A stretch of 64,000 nt of DNA. Origin: Dinghuibacter silviterrae. GTDB lineage: Bacteria; Bacteroidota; Bacteroidia; Chitinophagales; Chitinophagaceae. Location of the stretch: the NCBI RefSeq assembly GCF_004366355.1, contig NZ_SODV01000001.1, positions 2,480,001-2,544,000 on the forward strand, written 5' to 3'. The translations under genes were made by a program, and so were the position numbers. A model generated the notes under the pieces. That model was given only the letters and a program-made list of their open reading frames with translations, was not told where the DNA came from and ran no database searches. Shown here in pieces: positions 8,555 through 17,533 of this stretch (within the stretch, counting starts at the first letter, position 1; every line of letters begins with the position of its first letter).

Positions 8555-8562
8555 TACCTTTG
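8555..8562 (+). promoter_or_regulatory. -7 box (TACCTTTG) 4 nt before the tetR-like start
   Basis: Exact TAnnTTTG match ending 4 nt before ATG 8567, just downstream of the candidate operator. A TTG at 8539-8541 is 13 nt away, closer than the usual -33 spacing. Confidence 0.55.
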
Positions 8563-8566
8563 ACTC

Positions 8567-9142
8567 ATGCAAGCGGATAGTTCGGTTCGGGAGCTGATCA
8601 TATCGACCGCAACGAGACTTTTCCTGAGCCAGGGATATAACCAGACGGGGATCAACCAGATCATCGAGGAAGCAGGGGTCGCGAAGGCGAGCCTGTATTA
8701 TCATTTTCCTTCCAAAGAGGACCTGGGTGTGGCGTATTTGATCAAAAGAGGGGAGAAGTGGTTTGGCGGACTGGAGGAATTTTTGAAAGAGGCGAAGGAT
8801 CCACGGGAGCGGCTGATCGGGGTGTTTGAATACAGGGCGGTTTACCTTGAACAAAACGATTTTACCGGTTGCAGTTATACCCGGATACTTTCCGAGCTGC
8901 CCCAGCGGGGCACGAAGCTCAACAACCAGGCAGTGGCAAACAAAGAAAGGCAGCGTAAGTATTTTATGGACTTGGTGGGGCAGCTCGATTGTATACCGGA
9001 GGAAAAAAAGCAAGACGTGGCCAACACGGTTTTCTTGCTCTTCGACGGAGGAACCCTGCAGTGCCAGGTGTACCGGGAAACAAGACCTATGGAGCACGCG
9101 CGAAAGGCAGTGATAGAACTGCTGCGGTGCGCTGGAAAATAA
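8567..9142 (+). CDS. TetR-family transcriptional regulator
   Basis: A 191-residue TetR/AcrR repressor. The N-terminal helix-turn-helix is clear at about residues 10-55 (LIISTATRLFLSQGYNQTG, then INQIIEEAGVAKASLYYHF and PSKEDL). The C-terminal ligand-binding region contains YRAVYLEQNDFTGCSYTRILSELP, reminiscent of the TetR_C family of QacR/LmrA-like regulators. It lies 109 nt upstream of, and on the same strand as, an RND efflux operon, so it is the probable local repressor of itself and perhaps of the pump. The effector is unknown. Confidence 0.9.
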   Translation: MQADSSVRELIISTATRLFLSQGYNQTGINQIIEEAGVAKASLYYHFPSKEDLGVAYLIKRGEKWFGGLEEFLKEAKDPRERLIGVFEYRAVYLEQNDFTGCSYTRILSELPQRGTKLNNQAVANKERQRKYFMDLVGQLDCIPEEKKQDVANTVFLLFDGGTLQCQVYRETRPMEHARKAVIELLRCAGK

Positions 9143-9251
9143 AATAACTCACTTCACAACGACGCGATTGTTTGCGCACACGCGCCGGGAACCGGGCACA
9201 TGCCCCGGGCGCCCCGGGTATGCACTCTTTTTTCAACGGTAACTCTTTTCT
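9143..9251. other. GC-rich intergenic stretch before the efflux operon
   Basis: A 109-nt gap between the TetR gene and the RND permease. It contains overlapping short palindromes (CCGGG..CCCGG around 9191-9218) and then a pyrimidine run. No TAnnTTTG box is seen; transcription could read through from the TetR gene or start at an unrecognised promoter. Confidence 0.4.
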
Positions 9252-12200
9252 ATGTGGATCGTAAGATTAGCACTTAGGAGGCCCTATTCTGTAGCGGTCA
9301 TGGCCCTCCTTATCTTGATCATGGGCATTTTGTCCATCAAATCCATGAACGTGGACATCTTCCCGGTGATCGACATCCCGGTGGTGTCGGAGGTATGGAA
9401 CTACCCGGGGCTTTCGGCGGCGGATATGGAAAAACGCGTGGTGTTGCTGAGCGAGCGGGGGATTTCCACGACAGTGAACGGGGTGGAGCGTATCGAGTCG
9501 GTGTCGCAACCGGGGATCGGGATGCTGAAGGTGTATTTCCAAAAGGGGGCGGACATCGGTGCGGCGATCGCGCAGATGTCGGCGACGGCGCAGTTGACGC
9601 TGCGGTTGATGCCGCCGGGGATGACGGCGCCGACGATCTTACAATTTAATGCATCGAACCTGCCGGTGGCGCAGGTGACGATGAAGAGCAAGACGCTGCC
9701 GGAGGACAAAATATTTGACTATGGTCTGAACTTTATCCGGGTGCGGTTGTTTACCGTGCCGGGGTTGTCGACGCCGGCGCCTTTCGGTGGAAAGACGCGG
9801 GAAATCGTCGTGGACGTGGATCCGAAGGCGACGGAAGCCAAAGGGTTGTCGACGATGGATGTGGTGAACAGCCTCCAGACATCGAACGTGATCGTGCCGG
9901 CGGGTACGGCGCGGATGGGGTCGAGGGAGTACAACGTAACGATGAACTCCAGCCCGGACCTGGTGAGCCAGTTTAACGACATGCCGGTGAAGGCGGTGAA
10001 TGGACAAGTGGTGCGGATGGGCGAAGTGGCGAAAGTCTATGACGGTTATGCGGACCAGGAGAACGTGGTCCGGGTGGACCGGAAAAGGGCGGCATACCTG
10101 ACGATCCTGAAAAAGGCGGACGCGTCCACGCTGATGGTGGTGGAGGCGGCCAAAAGCATGATCCCGCAAATACAGGAGACGGCGCCGAAGGGGTTGGAGC
10201 TAAACGTGGACTTCGACCAGTCGGTGTTTGTCCGCGAGGCGATTTCCAGCGTGTTGCACGAGGCGGTGACCGCGGCGATCCTGGTGTCGCTGATGATCCT
10301 TTTCTTCCTGGGCAACTGGCGAAGCGTGATCGTGGTGTGTACGTCGATCCCGCTTTCCATCCTGGTGGCGGTCATCTTTCTGAAATTGTCGGGGAATACA
10401 TTAAACATCATGACGCTGGGTGGTCTGTCGCTGGCGGTGGGGATGCTGGTGGACGACGCGACGGTGGAGGTGGAGAATATCGAGCGCAACCGGAACCTGG
10501 GAAGACCGCTGACCATTGCCATCCTGGTGGGTGCGCAGGAAATCGCGGTGCCGGCGTTGATGGCCACGCTGGCGATCTGTATCGTGTTTTTCCCCGTCGT
10601 CTTACTGACGGGTCCTTCTCAATACCTGTTTATCCCGATGTCGCTGTCGGTGGTGGTGTCGATGATGGCGTCTTACATCCTTTCACGGACGCTGGTGCCG
10701 GTGTTGTCGCGGATGCTTATGGCTGGGTTGCACCCGCATGGGACGCCGCTGCCGGAAAGCGCGGGGGCGTTCAAACGCTGGTCCCACGGGTTTAACGCGG
10801 CCCGGGACCGGGGCTTTGACCGGTTTAGGGACGCGTATGGACGCATCCTGCACCTTTTCCTGAAAAACAGGACGCTGGTACTCAGCATGGCCTTTGTGAT
10901 CCTGTGCGTCTCGTTGTTCCTGTTGAAAACGGTGGGGACGGACTTCTTCCCGTCCACCGATGCGGGGATGATGAAGCTGCACTTCCGGGCGCCGGTGGGC
11001 AGCCGTATCGAGGAGACGGAACGGATCGTGGACTCAGCGGAAGCGAGGATTCAAAAGATTATTGCACCGGGGGACCTGAAAACGATCAACGATATGCTCG
11101 GGGTGCCCACCTTTTACAACCTGGCTTTTGTGCAGACAGACAACGCGTCGAGCATGGACGGGGAAATCCTGGTGGCGCTCCAGCCGGATCATAAGATACG
11201 GACGGATGTGTATCAGGCCCTGATCCGCAAGGACCTGGCGGACCATTTCCCGGGTTGCACGGCTTACTTCCAGTCGGCGGACATCGTCACCCAGGTGTTG
11301 AACTTCGGGTTGTCGGCCCCCATCGATATACAGATCCAAAACAGCAATTACGACCAGTCTTATGCCTTTGCGCGCCGGCTCCAGGATTCGCTCCGGACGG
11401 TTCCGGGGATGCAGGACGTGACGATCAAACAGGTGCTGGACTATCCCACCTTTAAGATCAACGTGGACCGCGTCCGGGCGGGAGAGCTGGGGTTGACGCA
11501 ACGGGACGTGGCAAACAACCTGCTCGTGGCGCTTTCTTCCAGTACGTTGGTGGATCCCTCGTATTATATCAACCCGACGAATAATGTGAACTATGTGGTG
11601 GCGGTCAAGGTGCCGTATCAACAACTCACCAACGTCAACAGCCTGTTGAACACCCCCTTGACAAACGGGGCGGGACCCCTGGTCCAAAACGTAGGTGCCA
11701 CGCCCACGGACCTGCCCATGGCCCAGGCGCAGACGCTTCGGAACCTGGCTACCGTGAATATGGAAACCGAATACAACCAGATCAGCCACTATACGGTGCA
11801 GCGCGTGATGGACATCACCGCCAACGTAGATGGAAGCGACCTGGGGACGGTATCCGACGCGATCGACCGCAAGATCGCGGGCCTGGGGACCCTGCCGACG
11901 GGGATGCACATCTTCGTCCGGGGACAACCGGACGTGATGCACCATTCCTTCCAGACCCTGAGCCTGGGGTTGATCCTGTCGATCATCCTGGTATACCTCC
12001 TGATGGTGGTTCTTTTCCAGTCCTGGCTGGATCCCTTTATCATCCTTTTTGCGGTGCCCGGCGCCCTGATCGGGATCCTGTGGATGCTGACCATCACGGG
12101 TACGACCATCAACGTGGTATCGCTGATGGGGGCGATCGTCGCGGTGGGGATCGCGGTGTCGAACTCCATCCTGATGGTCAGCTTTGCCAACGAAGTGCGC

Positions 12201-12527
12201 GTCAAGAAAGGGTTAAACGCCCTGGATGCCGCTCTGGAGGCCGGACGGACCCGGCTCCGCCCGGTGCTGATGACCGCCATCGCCATGATCCTGGGGATGA
12301 TCCCCATGTCGCTGGGAACCGGGGCGGGCGGTGAACAAAACGCCCCGCTGGGGCGGGCGGTGATCGGGGGCCTGTTGGTGGCCACGGTGGTCACGCTCTT
12401 TATCGTACCGGTGATCTACGCGGTACTGCGGAAAGCACCCCCGAACCGGCACAGCATGGACACCGACTTCCAATCGGAAATCGCGGATATGGATATATAT
12501 ACACAAACACAAAACGAGCATATATGA
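9252..12527 (+). CDS. RND multidrug efflux permease (AcrB/HAE1-like)
   Basis: A 1091-residue inner-membrane proton/drug antiporter of the resistance-nodulation-division family, slightly longer than the usual 1030-1050. The N-terminus is MWIVRLALRRPYSVAVMALL with TM1; two large periplasmic loops and twelve predicted membrane helices follow the family plan. TM4 carries GMLVDDATVEVENIERNR, where the Asp pair is the proton relay, and the C-terminal half has GIAVSNSILMVSFANEVR and ILGMIPMSLGTGAGGEQNAPL. The gene is first in an operon with adaptor and outer-membrane channel, overlapping the adaptor by 4 nt (ATGA). Export of hydrophobic compounds is inferred from the family; substrates are unknown. 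Confidence 0.93.
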   Translation: MWIVRLALRRPYSVAVMALLILIMGILSIKSMNVDIFPVIDIPVVSEVWNYPGLSAADMEKRVVLLSERGISTTVNGVERIESVSQPGIGMLKVYFQKGADIGAAIAQMSATAQLTLRLMPPGMTAPTILQFNASNLPVAQVTMKSKTLPEDKIFDYGLNFIRVRLFTVPGLSTPAPFGGKTREIVVDVDPKATEAKGLSTMDVVNSLQTSNVIVPAGTARMGSREYNVTMNSSPDLVSQFNDMPVKAVNGQVVRMGEVAKVYDGYADQENVVRVDRKRAAYLTILKKADASTLMVVEAAKSMIPQIQETAPKGLELNVDFDQSVFVREAISSVLHEAVTAAILVSLMILFFLGNWRSVIVVCTSIPLSILVAVIFLKLSGNTLNIMTLGGLSLAVGMLVDDATVEVENIERNRNLGRPLTIAILVGAQEIAVPALMATLAICIVFFPVVLLTGPSQYLFIPMSLSVVVSMMASYILSRTLVPVLSRMLMAGLHPHGTPLPESAGAFKRWSHGFNAARDRGFDRFRDAYGRILHLFLKNRTLVLSMAFVILCVSLFLLKTVGTDFFPSTDAGMMKLHFRAPVGSRIEETERIVDSAEARIQKIIAPGDLKTINDMLGVPTFYNLAFVQTDNASSMDGEILVALQPDHKIRTDVYQALIRKDLADHFPGCTAYFQSADIVTQVLNFGLSAPIDIQIQNSNYDQSYAFARRLQDSLRTVPGMQDVTIKQVLDYPTFKINVDRVRAGELGLTQRDVANNLLVALSSSTLVDPSYYINPTNNVNYVVAVKVPYQQLTNVNSLLNTPLTNGAGPLVQNVGATPTDLPMAQAQTLRNLATVNMETEYNQISHYTVQRVMDITANVDGSDLGTVSDAIDRKIAGLGTLPTGMHIFVRGQPDVMHHSFQTLSLGLILSIILVYLLMVVLFQSWLDPFIILFAVPGALIGILWMLTITGTTINVVSLMGAIVAVGIAVSNSILMVSFANEVRVKKGLNALDAALEAGRTRLRPVLMTAIAMILGMIPMSLGTGAGGEQNAPLGRAVIGGLLVATVVTLFIVPVIYAVLRKAPPNRHSMDTDFQSEIADMDIYTQTQNEHI

Positions 12528-13636
12528 GTCAAACCTCCACTAAAACAGCGCTCCGTATCTGGATCGGCGGAGGCCTCCTGGTCGCGGTAACGGCCGTCAG
12601 CATCCTGTTGATCCTGGCCAGGCAAAACAAAACATTGGCCGATGACACGGCCCGGCGGGTGGCCGAGGTGAAGGCAGGCCCGGCGGTGAAGACCCTCCGG
12701 GTAGGAGACGCCACGGCGCCGCAGGAGCTCTCCCTCATAGGGGAAGCACGACCTTACCAAAGCGTCACCTTGTACGCCAAGACCAGCGGTTACATGGACA
12801 AGATCTTCGTGGACAAGGGGGACAAAGTCCGCCAGGGGCAGTTGATGGCGACCATCGTCTCACCGGAAACCGACCAGGCTTACCTGGCAGCGGTGGCGGA
12901 CCTGGACAACAAGAGGAAGATCCTCGCCCGGGACTCAGCATTGCTGAAAAAAGAATACATCGCCCCCCAGGACAAGGAGCAGATGGAAACCGAGGTCCGC
13001 GTCGCGGAGGCCCAGGTAGAATCCCTCAAGCAACAACAGGGGTATAAGGACATCACGGCGCCCTTTTCCGGTACGGTCACGGCGCGCTTCGCGGACCCGG
13101 GTACCCTGGTGCAGAACGCTACGAACGCACAAACCAGCGCACAGCCCGTGGTGACGGTGTCGGAAGTAGACAGGATACGGGTGTATGTATACGTGGAACA
13201 GGCCGTTGCTACCTATTTGAAAGAAGGCTCGCCGGTGGAGATTACCCTCACGGAACGCCCGGATGTACACATCAAGGCCGCGGTCACCCGGCTGGCGGGC
13301 GAGCTGGATCCCAAGACACGTATGGAGCTCGTCGAAGTGGACCTGCCGAACATGGACGACGCGATCATCCCCGGAAGCTATGTAAACGTGGGCTTCAAGA
13401 TGCCCGTCACGGGCAGCGGGCGTCTCCAGGTACCCACCGAAGCGCTGGTGATCAAAGACAGGAAGACCGTCATCCCGGTCATCCAGCCGGACAGCACGAT
13501 CGTTTACCAGCCCGTGAAGGTGGGGGATAACGATGGTGTAAAAGCCACGATACTGCTTGGCATAAAGAACGGGGACCTGATCGGGTTGAACGTCGGCCCC
13601 GGTTATAACAATGGACAAAAAGTAAGGTTACAATGA
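12524..13636 (+). CDS. RND efflux periplasmic adaptor (membrane fusion protein)
   Basis: A 370-residue HlyD/AcrA-type adaptor linking the permease to the TolC-like channel. One N-terminal membrane anchor (IWIGGGLLVAVTAVSILLIL, about residues 10-29) without a lipobox; a lipoyl half-motif (SVTLYAKTSGYMDKIFVDKGDKVRQGQLM), a short alpha hairpin (residues about 125-170) and the second lipoyl half (GYKDITAPFSGTVTARFADPGTLV) precede the beta-barrel domain. Start and stop overlap both neighbours by 4 nt, so translation is likely coupled across the operon. Confidence 0.92.
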   Translation: MSQTSTKTALRIWIGGGLLVAVTAVSILLILARQNKTLADDTARRVAEVKAGPAVKTLRVGDATAPQELSLIGEARPYQSVTLYAKTSGYMDKIFVDKGDKVRQGQLMATIVSPETDQAYLAAVADLDNKRKILARDSALLKKEYIAPQDKEQMETEVRVAEAQVESLKQQQGYKDITAPFSGTVTARFADPGTLVQNATNAQTSAQPVVTVSEVDRIRVYVYVEQAVATYLKEGSPVEITLTERPDVHIKAAVTRLAGELDPKTRMELVEVDLPNMDDAIIPGSYVNVGFKMPVTGSGRLQVPTEALVIKDRKTVIPVIQPDSTIVYQPVKVGDNDGVKATILLGIKNGDLIGLNVGPGYNNGQKVRLQ

Positions 13637-14994
13637 TCAAAAGGATAGTTTTATGGGGAGGGCTTGTTCTAGCGGGTGCCCGCGCGGGTGCACAGGTGAC
13701 GGCCCTTTCCTTACAGGATTGTATCGACATCGGTGTCACGCGCTCGACCCCGGTCCTCCTAGGAAACAACGCGGTGGCGTTGTCGGCCGCCCAGGTACTG
13801 GAGGCCTACGGACAACTTTTTCTCCCGGACCTGACTGCCGGGGCGGGGTATAACTATAGCGTGGGGAATAATTTCTATGGTACCGTGGGCCCGGAGCTCG
13901 TCCGTGCCAACCGGAGTGCGTTCAATTATCAACTCACCAGCAGCATCAATATCTTCAGCGGGTATTCAAACCTGTCCGCCTGGAAGGCGGCAAAGCTCAA
14001 CAAACAAAGCGCGGAGCTGTCCCTGGAATGGGCAAAGGAGCAGATTGCCCAGGACATCACCCAGAGCTATCTTCAGGTGATCCTCGACCGTAAGTTTGTC
14101 GACCTTGACAGCGACAACCTGCGCATCTCGGAGAAAAGGGAAGACCAGCTCACGGCCCTGACCACTGTTGGACAGCGGGCAAAGACCGACCTCTACCAAC
14201 AACAGGCCCAGACCAGCCGCGACCAGCTGACCCTCATCAACGCGCGCAACCAGTTGCGCACGGACAAGATCCTCCTGTTGAAAAAGCTGCGGCTGGATTC
14301 GCTGGACCGCTATGCGTTCCCGGATCTGACGGTGGACGACGCCCCCCGGACGGAGGTTTACGGGAACGAAGAAGCGCTGGTACAAAAGGCACTTTCGGAC
14401 CGGGTAGACCAGGAATCTCTCCGTATAAATACGGAGGCGGCCGACTGGGAGATCAAACGCTATAAGGGAGGGTACCTGCCAAAGGTAAGCTTTGGGGCGG
14501 GGGTGTACGACGCAGGGGCTTATTTCAACAGCCTTTACATCAACCATACCGCCGCTTCGACCGCCGGTCAGGAGCCGGTCTACAACCAGTTGTACAAACA
14601 GATCAACGGTGTGTTTGGCGTCAGCGCTACCTGGAATATTTTTGATAAATATTATACCAAATCCAACGTGGAAGCGGCCCGTATCCAGTCGAGCAATGCA
14701 CGGATCGACCTGGAGGATAACCGGGTGGCCATCGTGTCCGAAGTACGGCAGGCGTATGGGGATTATACGGCGGCCCTCCAGCAGGTGAGCACCGCCCAAA
14801 AGGGGCTGGTGGCCGCACAGGAGGCCTTTGACAACCTGACGGGGCGTTACCAGCAGGGGGTGTCGGATTTTATCGACCTTTCCAATGCCCAACTGGTCCT
14901 TTTACAGGCCAAACAAACGGCTGTCCAGGCTTCTTTGTCCATTATGCTCCAGAAAAGGGTCATTGACTTTTATACTGGACACGAATTAAAGTAG
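13633..14994 (+). CDS. TolC-family outer-membrane efflux channel
   Basis: A 453-residue outer-membrane factor. A signal peptide (IVLWGGLVLAGARAGAQ) is followed by two internally similar halves rich in amphipathic helices with Gln/Ala, as in the TolC barrel-tunnel: VTALSLQDCIDIGVTRST opens the first half, and ALVQKALSDRVDQESLRINTE lies near the start of the second; QASLSIMLQKRVIDFYTGHELK is at the C-terminus. It completes the pump-adaptor-channel operon. It may also serve other exporters, such as the C39 ABC transporter near 31 kb, which has no channel gene of its own, but that is speculation. Confidence 0.92.
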   Translation: MIKRIVLWGGLVLAGARAGAQVTALSLQDCIDIGVTRSTPVLLGNNAVALSAAQVLEAYGQLFLPDLTAGAGYNYSVGNNFYGTVGPELVRANRSAFNYQLTSSINIFSGYSNLSAWKAAKLNKQSAELSLEWAKEQIAQDITQSYLQVILDRKFVDLDSDNLRISEKREDQLTALTTVGQRAKTDLYQQQAQTSRDQLTLINARNQLRTDKILLLKKLRLDSLDRYAFPDLTVDDAPRTEVYGNEEALVQKALSDRVDQESLRINTEAADWEIKRYKGGYLPKVSFGAGVYDAGAYFNSLYINHTAASTAGQEPVYNQLYKQINGVFGVSATWNIFDKYYTKSNVEAARIQSSNARIDLEDNRVAIVSEVRQAYGDYTAALQQVSTAQKGLVAAQEAFDNLTGRYQQGVSDFIDLSNAQLVLLQAKQTAVQASLSIMLQKRVIDFYTGHELK

Positions 14995-15002
14995 GCAATA
15001 AC

Positions 15003-15060
15003 TAACGGCTAACTTGTATAAGCCCCCATAAAGGCTATATTGCGGAGCTTGTAGCCGTTA
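15003..15060. repeat. Inverted repeat ending on the hybrid-kinase start codon
   Basis: TAACGGCTA (15003-15011) and TAGCCGTTA (15052-15060) are perfect 9-bp inverted arms with a 40-nt loop; the last base of the right arm is the A of ATG 15060. A transcript reading through this region could fold and hide the start. Confidence 0.55.
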
Positions 15061-17495
15061 TGAAGGGACGACATTACCTCATTGCCTGTTCGACACTCTT
15101 GCTGACCACCTGGATAACACGCGTTCACGCGGTACCGGGGAAGGACTTTCCTATGGCTGCCGGTGGGGTCATGGACCTGAGGGGATGGGACCTTTCGGAA
15201 CAGCCGGTCAGGTTGAACGGGGATTGGGCGCTGTTCTGGCATCAACTGACCTTCCCCCCGGATACACCAAAAGGATCGCCTGCCTTTGTCACCTTTCCCC
15301 GTTTATGGAATGACCTGGGTCTCCCCAACAAGGGCTACGCGACCTATACCCTTACCGTCCTGCTGCCCAAGCCATCCTATCACCTGGCCATGCAGGTCCC
15401 CGATTGTTATTCGTGTTACCGGTTCTTTGTCAATGGAAGGCTGATCTGCAGCGCGGGGAAACCGGACACGACGGCCGAAAGAGCGGAACCCCACTGGTTC
15501 AACAAAACCGTCAATATCCCTGACGGAGCCGACACCCTGCACTTGTTGTTGCAGGTCGCCAACTTCTGGCATTCGCGGGGCGGGCCGTACAAACAAATGC
15601 GGCTCGGGGATCGAAGCGCTTTGTTCCTCGAAACAGACCGCAACAAGGCCGTGGATTTCCTGTTGTGCGGCTGCCTGTTTATGGGTGGTCTTTTCTTTTT
15701 AGGGTTGTACCTGTTCGGGCGGCACGACAAGGCCATCCTGTTTTTCTCCCTTTTCTGCGTCACATATAGCTACCGGTTGATCGGAACCGATCTTTACCCG
15801 CTTCACGCGATTTTCCCGGATCTGAGCTGGTTCCTCACCATCCACCTGGAGTACCTGACCTTGTTCCTGAGCATCACTTTCCTCGTGGAATATGTGCGGC
15901 GGTTGTACCCGGAAGACGTCAATCACCGGTACATCAACGTCATGGAGTGGTTTTGCATCGTCTTTGCGGTCATCTCGGTCCTGACACCCCCTTCCATCTT
16001 TACGCGGCTGATCAACCCGTTCCTGATCGTGATGTTCGCCTACATCGTCTACACGATCTATGTATACATACAGGCCGCGCGCCACCGCCGCATCGGGTCC
16101 TCTTATGCCCTGATGAGCATGGGGGTGCTGATGGTCACCTTCACGGTGCTGAACCTGGAATACCTGGGGTTTGTCGGAAGGACGCAATGGGTGCAGGCGA
16201 TCGGGTATATTTCTTTCTTTTTCCTACAATCTTTGATCCTGTCTTTCCGGTTTTCGCACGACCTCAAACAGGCCAAGATACAGGCGGAACAGGGGGCCAG
16301 GGCGAAGTCCGAGTTCCTGTCGTCCATGTCCCATGAGATCCGGACGCCGCTGAATTCGGTGATCGGTATGACCCACCTGCTGCTGATGAACGAGACCCGG
16401 TCCGACCAAAAGGAGCAGCTCGAAGTCCTTCTTTTTTCCGCCAATAATCTGCTCTCCATCGTCAACGACATCCTGGACTATCATAAAATCGAAGCCGGAA
16501 AGATCGAATTTGAATCGGTCCCCATCAGGCTGCCCGAGCTGGCGTCGAACATTGTGGCGGGGTTTGCGTCTTTTGCCCGGGAAAAAAACATCGCCTTGCA
16601 CCTGGACGTGGACCCTGGCATCACGGAAACGGTCACGGGTGATCCCACCCGGTTGTGCCAGGTGATCAACAACCTTGTCCACAACGCGATCAAGTTTACC
16701 AACCAGGGCTCGGTCTGGCTCCGGTTAAAAGCAGAGGGGAGGGAAGCCGGCTCGCTGCGGGTGTTGTTTTCGGTGGAGGACACGGGGATCGGGATCTCTC
16801 CCGATAAACAGCGGCAGGTATTTGACGAGTTTGCCCAGGCGGATTCCTCCACGTCCCGGAGCTACGGAGGCACGGGGCTGGGGCTGACGATCAGCCAGAA
16901 GCTCCTGCGTTTGCGGGGGAGCGAACTTCACCTGAGGAGTGCCGTGGGGAAGGGATCGACGTTTTATTTCTCCTTGCTTTTCCCCATCGTTTCCGAACCT
17001 GCGGTTCAGGTGGCGCCCGTTCCCAAAACATTCCCCCACCCGGGCGAAACCCTTGTCCCGCCCGCGGCGGTCCACGCACAGCTGACTGGGAAACCCACGG
17101 AGACCACGCCCGCGGCGGAAAGACCCCTGGCCGACGTGTGTATCCTGCTGGTAGAAGACAACCCGTTGAACGTTCTGGTGACGACCAAGGTCCTGAACCG
17201 CTGGGGCGCCCAGGTCGAACACGCCGGGAACGGGAAGGAGGCGCTGGAAAAGCTAAACCCCCTGGTACACCGGCTGATCCTCATGGATATGCACATGCCC
17301 GTCATGGACGGTTATTCGGCCACGATGCGGATCCGGGAAATGGGGCTGACGCTCCCCATCATCGCGCTGACGGCCAGCGTCGCCAAGGAAGAGCACAAAG
17401 CGCTCTATAATTATTATATCGATGAGGTGGTGACCAAACCGTTTCATCCCGATCAACTGTTGCGCGCCATCACGAAGTGCCTCATTTCCGAATGA
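15060..17495 (+). CDS. 7TM-DISM hybrid sensor histidine kinase with receiver
   Basis: An 811-residue hybrid kinase. A signal peptide and a jelly-roll-like extracellular domain (residues about 30-195, with GDWALFWHQLTFPPD) precede seven hydrophobic segments (about 200-400), the 7TMR-DISM arrangement for sensing ligands such as carbohydrates. The HisKA domain has AKSEFLSSMSHEIRTPLNSV with His at about 425; the ATPase has NLVHNAIKFT and EDTGIGISPDKQRQVF, and GGTGLGLTISQKLL. A C-terminal receiver starts at about 695 (VCILLVEDNPLNVLVTTKVL) with phospho-Asp near 743 in LILMDMHMPVMDGYSA. No output regulator is adjacent; phosphotransfer partners are unknown. Confidence 0.92.
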   Translation: MKGRHYLIACSTLLLTTWITRVHAVPGKDFPMAAGGVMDLRGWDLSEQPVRLNGDWALFWHQLTFPPDTPKGSPAFVTFPRLWNDLGLPNKGYATYTLTVLLPKPSYHLAMQVPDCYSCYRFFVNGRLICSAGKPDTTAERAEPHWFNKTVNIPDGADTLHLLLQVANFWHSRGGPYKQMRLGDRSALFLETDRNKAVDFLLCGCLFMGGLFFLGLYLFGRHDKAILFFSLFCVTYSYRLIGTDLYPLHAIFPDLSWFLTIHLEYLTLFLSITFLVEYVRRLYPEDVNHRYINVMEWFCIVFAVISVLTPPSIFTRLINPFLIVMFAYIVYTIYVYIQAARHRRIGSSYALMSMGVLMVTFTVLNLEYLGFVGRTQWVQAIGYISFFFLQSLILSFRFSHDLKQAKIQAEQGARAKSEFLSSMSHEIRTPLNSVIGMTHLLLMNETRSDQKEQLEVLLFSANNLLSIVNDILDYHKIEAGKIEFESVPIRLPELASNIVAGFASFAREKNIALHLDVDPGITETVTGDPTRLCQVINNLVHNAIKFTNQGSVWLRLKAEGREAGSLRVLFSVEDTGIGISPDKQRQVFDEFAQADSSTSRSYGGTGLGLTISQKLLRLRGSELHLRSAVGKGSTFYFSLLFPIVSEPAVQVAPVPKTFPHPGETLVPPAAVHAQLTGKPTETTPAAERPLADVCILLVEDNPLNVLVTTKVLNRWGAQVEHAGNGKEALEKLNPLVHRLILMDMHMPVMDGYSATMRIREMGLTLPIIALTASVAKEEHKALYNYYIDEVVTKPFHPDQLLRAITKCLISE

Positions 17496-17521
17496 GCCCG
17501 CCGGGGCACGCCCGATTTCCG

Positions 17522-17529
17522 TATTTTTA
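17522..17529 (+). promoter_or_regulatory. Candidate -7 box (TATTTTTA) 4 nt before chitinase start
   Basis: One mismatch to TAnnTTTG at the last base; ends 4 nt before ATG 17534, the same geometry as other genes here. Confidence 0.45.
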
Positions 17530-17533
17530 GGGC

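Noticed and set aside
9181-9230. CCCGGG-rich sequence before the efflux operon as a terminator
   Set aside because: The short palindromes overlap each other and the following T-run is too far away for a standard terminator.
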